DNA of 39,721 bases, taken from HGM04593 sp045591315 (GTDB taxonomy: Bacteria > Bacteroidota > Bacteroidia > Bacteroidales > Bacteroidaceae). The translations under genes were made by a program, and so were the position numbers. The stretch covers positions 1 to 39,721 of the forward strand of contig JAZNSN010000017.1 of the NCBI GenBank assembly GCA_045591315.1. The letters are read 5' to 3'. Position 1 is the first letter of the stretch. Every line of letters starts with the position of its first letter. Below, one piece after another: positions 31,992 to 39,721 of the stretch. The notes below the pieces were generated by a model, which did no database searches, was not told where the DNA came from, and saw only the letters and a program-made list of their open reading frames with translations.

Positions 31992-32720
31992 TTACTGTAA
32001 CATGAACCAATATGCGCCACAACCGCTGAAGTCGGCCAGATTCCTTGCCCTATTGCCCTTTGCATCGGTGTAATTGTCTCCGTTCTTGCGGACAATAGAC
32101 TTTATATTACCTTCGCGTGTATAGAACAGCAGATAACACTCTTCCAGAACCGTCTCTGAATTGTAGCTGCCATATTTTATCTTGCCGTCATTCTTCAATG
32201 ATGCAAAAATCGGTTTCAAGTCTGTCATTGTCTTTGCACCCAATATCTTCTCAAGAGATGCATCTTCGGTGTTTCCGGCAACAGCAGCATCATTCTGCAA
32301 CGGAGTGGATATCTCCGATAGAGGCTGCAAGTCAACTCCACTCTCTTCATCGTTCAGCACAATCTGGCCTTCACCATATATCAGCACTATATCCTTCTTC
32401 TTTACATAGAGAAATGCACGGGTCTTTACACCTCGTTTCATATCCATCTGCTGGGCACATGAATTTATATCCTGCAGGACAACCTGCTTGACTTCTGCAC
32501 CTTTTCTTTTCGAAGCCACCCAATCGTTTATCTCTGCGACGAGCAACTCTCTTGCCAAGCTCAGAGCCTCCTCTTCCGTTGCCATTGTAGCCTCGGCCGA
32601 AAGATACTGCGTAGAGCGTTTGATTTTGTTTATCTGTGCTTTTGTATCGGCATTATTCTGTGCATTAATAACACAAGCAAAGCTGATACCTAAAATAAAT
32701 AGTATAAAAGACTTTTTCAT
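31992..32720 (-). CDS. Secreted protein of unknown function, 242 residues
   Basis: Signal peptide 1-20 (INA-Q). An N-terminal conserved-looking region (about 35-115: STQYLSAEATMATEEEAL..A..LL) resembles the start of LPP20/curli-associated beta-alpha proteins that modify or bind at the envelope, but the match is weak. The C-terminal part (about 155-242) is a separate small domain with ECYLLFYTREG and ends in CGAYWFMLQ. I do not recognise the family. Confidence 0.65.
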   Translation of the reverse strand: MKKSFILFILGISFACVINAQNNADTKAQINKIKRSTQYLSAEATMATEEEALSLARELLVAEINDWVASKRKGAEVKQVVLQDINSCAQQMDMKRGVKTRAFLYVKKKDIVLIYGEGQIVLNDEESGVDLQPLSEISTPLQNDAAVAGNTEDASLEKILGAKTMTDLKPIFASLKNDGKIKYGSYNSETVLEECYLLFYTREGNIKSIVRKNGDNYTDAKGNRARNLADFSGCGAYWFMLQ

Positions 32721-32765
32721 AATTATTGTTTTTTTAACCTTATCTACCTGTCACTTACCGCCAGA

Positions 32766-33737
32766 CTATTGATTCAGTTCATCAAACAGTGCCGAGATAT
32801 TGTGAGTTGGAATAAACGTATTGAGGTCACCTTTTACAGTACCCTTGCCATCCTTGAAGATTGCGTATGGTACTTCGGCATTCATTATGTGATTGAACCT
32901 CATTATTGTATTGACTGCAAAGAATGCAACTCTGATATGGTCGGAATTCATCTCTTCTACCCCTACGTATAGATTGCATCCGAGTACCTTCAGATACGAT
33001 AGCCATAGCCGCAGAGGCAAAGTACGTTCTTCTTTCTTCAATCCGTATTTACGTACAACAAGCTGCAACGACACATCTCCGGGGCATGTCTCCGATAAAA
33101 GAAGACTGTGGCAACTCTCAATCGGATGATCGGCATCAAATACCAATTGCAGGTTATTGTCAATATTCTCCAGATAAAGATTGCTGTTTATATCTTTAAT
33201 CTGGTAGGCTCCGCCGGGTTTAAGGTAATAATTATCTTGCAGGTGCTCGCACTCCTTGATGCTGGCCGATAATGTATCGACAATCCTGAAGCAATAATTG
33301 TCAAGCCCGGCAAAGAAGTCACGTTCAAGTTCCTTAAGGTTCTTTCCTGTAAGCAACTGACAAGATGCCGGGATAGACATCTCTATCAAAGGAGTCTCTG
33401 AATTGAATATGAGCAGGTTGTACCTGTCATTCTTCTCGGCAAAAGCCAAGGAGGTCTTATCGTTTATCAGAGCAAGGTTTTCGACACTGCCCCTTGGTAT
33501 GCGCACATCATCACGCTCCATACGCGATAAACGTTCGGCATTGTCCATGCCCTGCAACATTCCCAAATAACGTTCGGCAAAGTTAAAGACCACTGATACT
33601 GCCGGAATCTCCTCTGAAGCCTTGAGCACCTCGTTCCGTAGCTTTTCACCCAAAACACCATTATGCTGCCCCCGCAAAGATAGCGGGAGTAGCATAATGA
33701 ATATAGAAAAACATACTGTTCTAGAAAAATTATTCAC
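32766..33737 (-). CDS. Secreted protein of unknown function, 323 residues
   Basis: It starts at a GTG only 5 bases after the stop codon of the zinc-ribbon gene, which suggests coupled translation. Signal peptide 1-23 (LRG-Q). The rest is mixed alpha/beta with landmarks FNFAERYLGML, LLTGKNLKELE and LRLWLSYLKVLGCNLYVGV. No known motif recognised. Confidence 0.65.
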   Translation of the reverse strand: MNNFSRTVCFSIFIMLLPLSLRGQHNGVLGEKLRNEVLKASEEIPAVSVVFNFAERYLGMLQGMDNAERLSRMERDDVRIPRGSVENLALINDKTSLAFAEKNDRYNLLIFNSETPLIEMSIPASCQLLTGKNLKELERDFFAGLDNYCFRIVDTLSASIKECEHLQDNYYLKPGGAYQIKDINSNLYLENIDNNLQLVFDADHPIESCHSLLLSETCPGDVSLQLVVRKYGLKKEERTLPLRLWLSYLKVLGCNLYVGVEEMNSDHIRVAFFAVNTIMRFNHIMNAEVPYAIFKDGKGTVKGDLNTFIPTHNISALFDELNQ

Positions 33738-33742
33738 AGATG

Positions 33743-34363
33743 TTAGGGAATAATTGACTCTTTATTGCCGTCATTCTTATGCCAGGTACCGGTTACAAGA
33801 TGTCCGTCCTCGAAAATTCCGGTAACTCTTTCGCCTGGCTGAGCTGTACGCTTCTTGATATCACGCGGTTCTATAATGTGCGCTTTCTTGAATGTAAGCA
33901 CGCCATTATCGTCGTTCATCTTACCGTTCTTCATGCGGCCTTTGTAAACTGCATAGCCGAAATCCTTAGTAACAACCGGATTAACAACGGGGGGTACTTT
34001 CTTACCGTCATCTTCTCCAGGAGGTAGCGGCGGAGGAGTTAGAGTATCAACAGATATAGTAGTATCCTGTCCATGCTCTTCACCAGGAGGTGTTGGCGGT
34101 AACACAGGCTTTTCTGAAGGCATAAACCATATAGCAGCTCCACCCGCCAATACTGCAATAATAGCCACAATCGCTATTATAAGCTTTGTATTGCCACCTT
34201 TTTTGGGAGGAGGACATTCGCGCAATGCCTTTCCACACTCAGCGCAAACAAAATCCTTACGCGCCGGAATCTGCTGCACCTCTTTTGCCTTTGCTTTCGA
34301 ACAACCATCGTTCAGGCACATTCCATATCTGAAACGAACTCTATCGTTACTGTTACTTGCCAT
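33743..34363 (-). CDS. Zinc-ribbon transmembrane protein with PPG motifs and MORN-like C-terminus
   Basis: 206 residues in four parts. Residues 16-43 hold C-x4-C-x18-C-x2-C, a zinc-ribbon-like cytoplasmic head. Residues 60-80 are a single membrane helix. Residues 83-130 form a proline-rich linker with PPTPPG (89-94) and PPPLPPG (110-116). Residues 137-195 contain MORN-like strands (YKGRMKNGKMNDDNG, TGIFEDGHLVTGTW). It follows the tubulin-like gene by 38 bases. The proline motifs resemble GYF-domain ligands, and the neighbour carries a GYF_2 domain. Confidence 0.8.
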   Translation of the reverse strand: MASNSNDRVRFRYGMCLNDGCSKAKAKEVQQIPARKDFVCAECGKALRECPPPKKGGNTKLIIAIVAIIAVLAGGAAIWFMPSEKPVLPPTPPGEEHGQDTTISVDTLTPPPLPPGEDDGKKVPPVVNPVVTKDFGYAVYKGRMKNGKMNDDNGVLTFKKAHIIEPRDIKKRTAQPGERVTGIFEDGHLVTGTWHKNDGNKESIIP

Positions 34364-34401
34364 TTTATTTCTTGTTTAAATTGTTATCTGGATTCTTATT
34401 A

Positions 34402-37400
34402 TCACATCATTGGTGGAGGTGTAGGTCCGCCCATAGGAGGCAACGGAGGCAACCCAGGAGCTGCTGCCGGGGGAGCAAACAATGCCTGCAAAGCCGGAAC
34501 TTGTCCTGCAGGAGTCCAAGAAGGCATTCCCTCCATCCAAACAGTGCTTTGAGCTGTCAATTGGCCACCCTGCACCATCTGCCTGCACTGTTCCATATTA
34601 TAAGGACCGTACTGCTGACCTCCTACTGCTATAAACAGTTTTATATCAGATATAGGAGCCGAAACAGGAGGAGGAACCGGTGCATTACCCGGCATTGGCG
34701 GAGGTGCCGCAAATCCGGTTGCAGGTTGTTGTACATTTGCGCCCGTCTGCATTGTTGCCTGCGCAGCCTTAGCAGCAATCTCTTCGGCGTTATCTACAGC
34801 AAAGAGTGACGGCAACTGAGTTCCATCGCCTTCGCTGTGCAACAGAATGGCATTGCTCCTGTCTGTAGCAGGATTGCCTGTATTCAGGAATCTGTTGTAA
34901 CGCTCTCTATAAGGAACCATCCATTCTATTCCACGCACCGGGAAACAGTATGATACTGTGATAATCGAAAGTTCGTCCTTACGTGGACTCTTTCGGTTAA
35001 CAGTTATTGTTGTGCGGGCTGTACTCTGGTTGAATGAGTTCTTGAATGCAGTCTCAAGTTTATCGGCAAATTTCTTTAGACCCTCATTCTCATCGGGTGA
35101 CGGAATAGAGACAAGAATAGCCTTCTTGTTTATGCTTGCCGGGTTTGTAGGGCTGAGGTTACCCTCATTATTGCGTAGATGCAACTGAATCTGGTTGTTG
35201 TTCAAACGCAGATATACACCACTCTGGCTTACAATCTTGGAAGCAAAAGCCTTTATATCATCATCTGTCTTCAGCTTCTGCTGCAACTGTGTAAGAATAT
35301 TCAAGCCCAGCACCTTGCTATCGCTATCGGCCTTCTCGTCGTGCTTGATTTTTACAATCTCGGACAATTTCACATCAAATGCATCCTTAATGTCATCGAT
35401 GCTTATGCTGTTTGCCAAATTACCGAAATTGATAAAGTCACCGATAGGCAAAATAGACTCACGCAACTGACGGGCAATGTTCGGCATATCGACCTTGTCT
35501 ATTTTGAGTTCCTTCTCGAACTCGCTCATAGCCTCCTCTTCGCTGACTTCGATTATCGCGCCCTTCATATCCTCAAGTCCCTTGTTCACCTTCTTCTGTG
35601 CTGTAACCAAACGCTCAGTCTCATCGATAGCCTCGTTTATCTTCTGTCCGAAAGAAGATATGTCGGCATCCATCTTGCCTATCTCTACAAATACTTTTGC
35701 CAAGAGTTTCTTAGCGAACTCCCAAGCACAAAGCATTGTCTTTGAGGTGTAATAGTCGGTGAGAATACCTTGATGGTCGGCATAACGGCGTGCACCAACA
35801 CCAACCATACGCTGCAATATGCCCAAGCGGCTCCACTCCTCGACATTCGCCTTGCGGTCCTCTTCGCAGGCATCATAATTGAGCTTCTCCTCTTTTTCTT
35901 TTGTTTCGAGTTCCTCGCGCATCTCTCCCAAACGCTCAAGCAAGAGTTTTGAAACCTTCTGCAGCTCAACGATAGAAACATCGCCTAGCTTCCATTTCTC
36001 GAACAGCTCGACCTCTATGCCATGGCGTATCTCACGTGCAATTTCGGGAATCACCCTCTCCTTGCCTTGGAAGAATGCCTCAACACCCTCCTCGCGGAAA
36101 TGCTTGCTATAGAACTCACCCATTATGGTGTCGAGTTCGTTGAGCGGACAGTCGGCCTTCTTGGCGTCTTCGGCATAGCCGATAGCCTTGTCATGCCAAT
36201 AGTCGTTGAAGCCTGGGTAATCGGCATCGGATTCAAGTACCTTTACCTCCATTGTCAGATGCTGGTCATCGAGCATCCATTTCGCAAGGTTCTCCTTATT
36301 GAAATACTCTTTGCGATAGTCCTTGTTGCGCTCCTCGTCAACATATCCGAGGTTCTCGCGCCAGTTGTTGTATTTGAACTGGTACAATATGCTCTCGCCT
36401 ATAGTATATGTGATGTGCTTGAGCACTCGGAGTTCGGGATACATCACTCGCTTGATACCGAATGAATTGATTTTCTTGGTACGTGCCACAGGAATACGGC
36501 CATCGGGGCCTGCATTCGCAGCCTCGTCATATTCCAATGCGAAATTGTCCATATTCTCGAAATTGTAAGAACGAATAATATCACCGTTAACCTGGTCCTC
36601 TTCGTTTATGAAGAATATACGGGCAAACATATAGTCGCTTACAATCTTCGGCAGTTCTTCGAGTGAATTTATAGTGAGACCATTCTCATTTACATTGCTG
36701 TAGATAGTCAAACCGTCGGCAACACCCTTGACACGGTCGTTATACAGGTTTGCAGGACCTCCGCCTGTTACATCGCAAGGCACCCAGCGGCCAACCTGCA
36801 AAGCGTTCAACTCGTTCATTGCCGCATAACCATTCTGGTAGTAACGGCCCTGATCCATATCCGCTTTAGGAAGATTCATCTCCGGAATCATTGCATAGAC
36901 AGAAATCTTAGCATTGGGGAATGTCTTACGTGTCTGTAGAATAACATCCACAACAGAACCCGAACCTGTTCCTCCGCAAAGGCCGGCAAAAATATGTATA
37001 TAGGTCTTTTCGGCATTTGTAGAAATTACCTCGCAACGTGCATAGGCATCCTTAAGGCTGTTTACATACCCTACGGCATTTGCCGCAAACAAGAGACGGC
37101 CGGCACGACGTTTCTGTCCTGCAGCCTGGCCTAGCGAGCCGATTGCCGAACGTACTGCTGACACATTGTCAACGATACCTTTTACCGAAGGATAGTTGTT
37201 GATATGGTCAAGAATGTGTTCAACATCTACTGCCTTGATATTCAGGAACTCGTTATTGGTAAACGAAGCATCCTGACCCATTACACGAAAATCGGGACGG
37301 GCTCTGCCGTCCTTAGGCATCATCTCGTCGGTAGAATCGACATACAACAAAGCTACCGGAAGCTTTTTGCGCTCATCAGCAGTTGGGAACTCTTCGAACA

Positions 37401-37488
37401 TGCGCATCTTGAACGCACGCAGAATCTTACCGCCGGTACCTCCTAAACCAACGAGGATGTGATTGCCGTTAACAAAATTTGTTTCCAT
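34402..37488 (-). CDS. Tubulin/FtsZ-like GTPase with C-terminal GYF_2 domain
   Basis: The 1028-residue protein starts with a nucleotide-binding fold: VGLGGTGGK (13-21) and the tubulin signature AGLCGGTGSGS (168-178), the pattern that contacts GTP phosphates in FtsZ and tubulin. It fits the Tubulin_2 group of large bacterial tubulin-like proteins. A long helical, charged middle follows (about 370-700, probable coiled coils). Two proline-rich linkers (about 923-946 and 1006-1028) flank a GYF_2 domain (about 947-1005: GPYNMEQCRQM..G.L......VWMEGMPSW). It is probably cytoplasmic, polymerising or membrane-associated through partners. The group has been linked to membrane remodelling on genomic-context grounds. 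Confidence 0.9.
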   Translation of the reverse strand: METNFVNGNHILVGLGGTGGKILRAFKMRMFEEFPTADERKKLPVALLYVDSTDEMMPKDGRARPDFRVMGQDASFTNNEFLNIKAVDVEHILDHINNYPSVKGIVDNVSAVRSAIGSLGQAAGQKRRAGRLLFAANAVGYVNSLKDAYARCEVISTNAEKTYIHIFAGLCGGTGSGSVVDVILQTRKTFPNAKISVYAMIPEMNLPKADMDQGRYYQNGYAAMNELNALQVGRWVPCDVTGGGPANLYNDRVKGVADGLTIYSNVNENGLTINSLEELPKIVSDYMFARIFFINEEDQVNGDIIRSYNFENMDNFALEYDEAANAGPDGRIPVARTKKINSFGIKRVMYPELRVLKHITYTIGESILYQFKYNNWRENLGYVDEERNKDYRKEYFNKENLAKWMLDDQHLTMEVKVLESDADYPGFNDYWHDKAIGYAEDAKKADCPLNELDTIMGEFYSKHFREEGVEAFFQGKERVIPEIAREIRHGIEVELFEKWKLGDVSIVELQKVSKLLLERLGEMREELETKEKEEKLNYDACEEDRKANVEEWSRLGILQRMVGVGARRYADHQGILTDYYTSKTMLCAWEFAKKLLAKVFVEIGKMDADISSFGQKINEAIDETERLVTAQKKVNKGLEDMKGAIIEVSEEEAMSEFEKELKIDKVDMPNIARQLRESILPIGDFINFGNLANSISIDDIKDAFDVKLSEIVKIKHDEKADSDSKVLGLNILTQLQQKLKTDDDIKAFASKIVSQSGVYLRLNNNQIQLHLRNNEGNLSPTNPASINKKAILVSIPSPDENEGLKKFADKLETAFKNSFNQSTARTTITVNRKSPRKDELSIITVSYCFPVRGIEWMVPYRERYNRFLNTGNPATDRSNAILLHSEGDGTQLPSLFAVDNAEEIAAKAAQATMQTGANVQQPATGFAAPPPMPGNAPVPPPVSAPISDIKLFIAVGGQQYGPYNMEQCRQMVQGGQLTAQSTVWMEGMPSWTPAGQVPALQALFAPPAAAPGLPPLPPMGGPTPPPMM

Positions 37489-37515
37489 AATAAGTTGTTT
37501 TATATTTTATTAATT

Positions 37516-38139
37516 TCATCTTGTTCTTCTTGTACGTGAATGACCGCTTATGCGAGGACGTGAACGGTCACTGCCTATTGGCTGCCTTCCGGAACTTTCA
37601 CGGGTACGGCCACCGGAACCGTTATTTAGCGAAATGGTTTTGATGGCTATGATTGCCGATACCGTCACAAATCCCAGACACCAGAGCAAACGGCGCGCAA
37701 TGAACTCACGCAAGTAACTGCGTATCTCTTCACCGACTGCTGCCGGAAGTGTCTCGACCGTATAACCCTCGAAGTATCCGTAATCGAAATAGTTCCTGAA
37801 TATGGGATACTCATCAAGCAATTCCTGTACAATGTCTTCGCTTTCCGATATCGACACCTCGACATTGAACATGTGACGCGAATCCAGAATCTCTTCGGTC
37901 CTGTACTCTACGACATCTGTAAAAGAGATTATCTTTATAGCTCCGCAAATCATTATGCACTGTACGGACAACAGGACAAAAAGCACTGCACCGACCATAT
38001 ACGTAACAGCCGTGAAAGCGGCATTCTTCCACCAGCCTTTAATCGCAAGGTAGAAAAGCAACATGCAGACTGCAGCGATAAGTATTCCCCAGAAGAGGCT
38101 ACCTATTGAAAATTGGAGTATATCCCAAAGCACATTCAT
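37516..38139 (-). CDS. Membrane protein with Arg/Ser-rich tail, 207 residues
   Basis: First gene of the tubulin operon, 27 bases upstream of the GTPase gene. Two or three membrane helices (about 10-33, 40-68, 146-168) bracket an acidic soluble region (about 78-145, with ISESEDIVQELLDEYP). The last ~38 residues form a Gly/Arg/Ser-rich, very basic tail (GRTRESSGRQ, SRPRISGHSRTRRTR) that could bind an acidic partner or lipid surface. I do not recognise the family; a role as membrane anchor for the tubulin-like protein is inference. Confidence 0.75.
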   Translation of the reverse strand: MNVLWDILQFSIGSLFWGILIAAVCMLLFYLAIKGWWKNAAFTAVTYMVGAVLFVLLSVQCIMICGAIKIISFTDVVEYRTEEILDSRHMFNVEVSISESEDIVQELLDEYPIFRNYFDYGYFEGYTVETLPAAVGEEIRSYLREFIARRLLWCLGFVTVSAIIAIKTISLNNGSGGRTRESSGRQPIGSDRSRPRISGHSRTRRTR

Positions 38140-38197
38140 AACTTATGTTTAATTTTTGTTTTTTAACTAGAAAATAAAAATCCGGCGACCGGAATTG

Positions 38198-38205
38198 CAA
38201 ATATA
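38198..38205 (-). promoter_or_regulatory. -7 promoter element of the tubulin operon
   Basis: On the reverse strand TATATTTG matches TAnnTTTG, 58 bases before the first start codon. No good TTG lies 19-21 bases upstream. A small TCCGG/CCGGA inverted repeat (38181-38193) falls near the predicted start. Confidence 0.5.
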
Positions 38206-38298
38206 GATAAAATATTATAAAAAAGGATAATTTGCCAAAAAACATTTAAAAGTGTTCCTAATCGTTTTATCATTGAGGATAATATTTTATCATTATGG

Positions 38299-38328
38299 TT
38301 GAAATATCAGTCATTTTAAGTAATTTTG
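38299..38328 (+). promoter_or_regulatory. Promoter of the aminotransferase gene
   Basis: TTG (38299-38301), 19 bases, TAATTTTG (38321-38328): full agreement with the Bacteroidetes consensus. The ATG follows 28 bases after the -7 box. Confidence 0.78.
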
Positions 38329-38356
38329 CAAATTGAATTGAAGAAAAAGAAATATT

Positions 38357-39559
38357 ATGCCAAATTTATCGGAAAGAGCCATACTGATGCCGTCTTCGCC
38401 TATCCGCAAGCTGGCACCGTATGCAAATGCAGCCAAGGCTCGCGGTGTCAAGGTATATCACCTGAACATCGGACAGCCCGACCTCGACTCTCCCGAAGTT
38501 GCCTTGGAGGCCATAAAGAAGTTCGACCGCAAGATACTTGAATACAGTCCTAGCGACGGCTTTCTCTCCTTACGCGAGAAACTTGTCGGGTATTACGACC
38601 AGTATCAGATAAAGCTGAAGCCTGAGGACATAATCGTAACGGCAGGAGGCTCCGAAGCAGTGCTCTTTGCATTGCTCACATGCCTTAACCCCGGCGATGA
38701 AATCATTGTCCCCGAACCGGCCTATGCCAACTATATGGCATTCGCCATTTCGGCAGGTGCTGTGATACGCCCGATACGTTCATCGATTGACGAGTCATTT
38801 GCATTGCCGCCGATGGAACGCTTCGAGGAGCTCATAAACGAACGTACAAGAGGAATCCTCATCTGCAACCCGAACAACCCTACCGGCTACCTTTATACAC
38901 GCAATGAGATGAACCGCATACGCGACCTGGTGAAGAAACACAATCTCTACCTTTTCTCAGACGAGGTGTATCGTGAGTTCATATATACGGGTTCGCCGTA
39001 CATATCGGCATGTCACCTCGAAGGGATTGAAGAGCATGTTGTACTTATCGACTCCGTTTCAAAGCGATATTCGGAATGCGGAATACGCATCGGTGCTCTT
39101 ATAACAAAGAACAAGGCCGTGCGTGAAGCCGTCATGAAGTTCTGCCAAGCACGCCTTAGCCCGCCTCTTCTTGGACAGGTTATTGCCGAAGCATCCATAG
39201 ACGCTCCGCGCTCATACGCAATAAATACATACGAGCAGTACATCGAACGACGCAACTGCCTTATTGACGAGCTGAACAAGCTGCCGGGAGTGTACTCCCC
39301 TATTCCTATGGGGGCGTTCTACACTGTAGCACGATTGCCCATTGATGACAGTGACAAGTTCTGCGAATGGTGCCTTACCGATTTTGAATACGAGGGGGAG
39401 ACCATAATGATTGCTCCGGCATCGGGTTTTTACAGTGAGAAAGGATATGGAAAGAACGAGGTACGTATTGCCTATGCCATAGACAAGGCCGACCTCAAAC
39501 GTGCAATATTCCTGCTTGGAAAAGCGCTCGAACAGTATCCGGGACGCACAACCCCTTGA
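38357..39559 (+). CDS. Aspartate aminotransferase-like PLP enzyme (class I/II)
   Basis: The 400-residue fold-type I aminotransferase has NIGQPDL (37-43), TAGGSEA (95-101), NPNNPTG (171-177, Asn174), SDEVY (201-205, Asp202 and Tyr205), the Schiff-base lysine Lys236 in SVSKRYS, and Arg244 in CGIRIG. These match the aspartate/aromatic aminotransferase AspC/AAT-Igamma group. The amino-acid substrate cannot be fixed by eye. It is transcribed alone, away from the tubulin operon. Confidence 0.93.
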   Translation: MPNLSERAILMPSSPIRKLAPYANAAKARGVKVYHLNIGQPDLDSPEVALEAIKKFDRKILEYSPSDGFLSLREKLVGYYDQYQIKLKPEDIIVTAGGSEAVLFALLTCLNPGDEIIVPEPAYANYMAFAISAGAVIRPIRSSIDESFALPPMERFEELINERTRGILICNPNNPTGYLYTRNEMNRIRDLVKKHNLYLFSDEVYREFIYTGSPYISACHLEGIEEHVVLIDSVSKRYSECGIRIGALITKNKAVREAVMKFCQARLSPPLLGQVIAEASIDAPRSYAINTYEQYIERRNCLIDELNKLPGVYSPIPMGAFYTVARLPIDDSDKFCEWCLTDFEYEGETIMIAPASGFYSEKGYGKNEVRIAYAIDKADLKRAIFLLGKALEQYPGRTTP

Positions 39560-39584
39560 GAAATCCAATAACAATAAAAAACAT

Positions 39585-39618
39585 GAGGGTGACCCAAAAG
39601 TAAGATTGGGTTGCCCTC
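39585..39618 (+). terminator. Terminator of the aminotransferase gene
   Basis: GAGGGTGACCCA (39585-39596) pairs with TGGGTTGCCCTC (39607-39618) with one wobble and one mismatch, followed by TTGCTTATTATT, 25 bases after the stop codon. Confidence 0.7.
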
Positions 39619-39666
39619 TTGCTTATTATTAGTTCAGCTCCTACATTTCTGCAGGATGATAAAAAT

Positions 39667-39710
39667 ATAGCTATTCCTTTGATAAACATCGGAATAGCTA
39701 TTGTTTGTTT
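39667..39710. terminator. Second hairpin near the window end
   Basis: ATAGCTATTCC (39667-39677) pairs perfectly with GGAATAGCTAT (39691-39701), then TTGTTTGTTT. It may be the terminator of a gene converging from beyond the window. No gene is visible from 39560 to 39721. Confidence 0.55.
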
Positions 39711-39721
39711 GGAGAATATTT

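Noticed and set aside
39585..39710. Terminal inverted repeat of an insertion sequence
   Set aside because: The two hairpins resemble terminators, and no transposase or second matching end is in the window.

Overview
The window is from a Bacteroidales chromosome (Bacteroides, Phocaeicola or Prevotella type). The signs are: promoters of the Bacteroidetes form (TAnnTTTG at -7, TTG or TTTG about 19-21 bases upstream); almost no Shine-Dalgarno sequences in host genes; a Bat operon; an S16 protein with the long Ala/Glu tail usual in this phylum; and FISUMP/PEGA surface proteins. No rRNA or tRNA gene was seen. The window starts inside a gene.

Bases 1-20,190 are mostly core genome. A BatC-BatD-BatE cluster and a PAP2 phosphatase run forward. 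Prolyl-tRNA deacylase and threonine aldolase run in reverse. Next come a large M16 zinc protease, three small reverse-strand envelope proteins, an S41-type protein that has lost its catalytic residues, ogt, rpsP, two unknown genes flanking a probable structured small RNA, galE, a thioredoxin-like lipoprotein, a patatin fused to an HD domain, a dihydrouridine synthase, and a DUF2007 membrane protein. A 5' fragment of a second dus copy follows.

Bases 20,745-26,390 are an integrated single-stranded DNA phage of the Microviridae (Alpavirinae/BMV type). The 21-bp direct repeats at its ends have the architecture of a dif site, so XerC/XerD probably integrated it; no integrase is present. It carries VP2 (pilot), a 22-residue arginine-rich J-like peptide, VP4 (HUH replication initiator), an overlapping unknown gene, VP1 (capsid), a probable VP3, several tiny ORFs including one that resembles a Cro/CI helix-turn-helix protein, and about 410 bases holding nine consecutive near-perfect hairpins.

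Bases 26,396-38,139 are a long reverse-strand block. It begins with a membrane protein and a 1028-residue tubulin/FtsZ-like GTPase ending in a GYF_2 domain. A zinc-ribbon transmembrane protein with proline-rich PPG motifs follows, then five secreted proteins of unknown function. After a strong hairpin comes a PEGA/FISUMP surface protein whose last ~25 codons look like the variable region of a diversity-generating retroelement target (20 of 23 codons end in T or C). This tubulin operon, with a possible GYF-to-PPG link between neighbouring proteins, and the dif-integrated phage beside the DGR-like gene are the most interesting parts of the window. The window closes with a forward aminotransferase gene and its terminators.

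All assignments come from reading motifs by eye; no database search was run.
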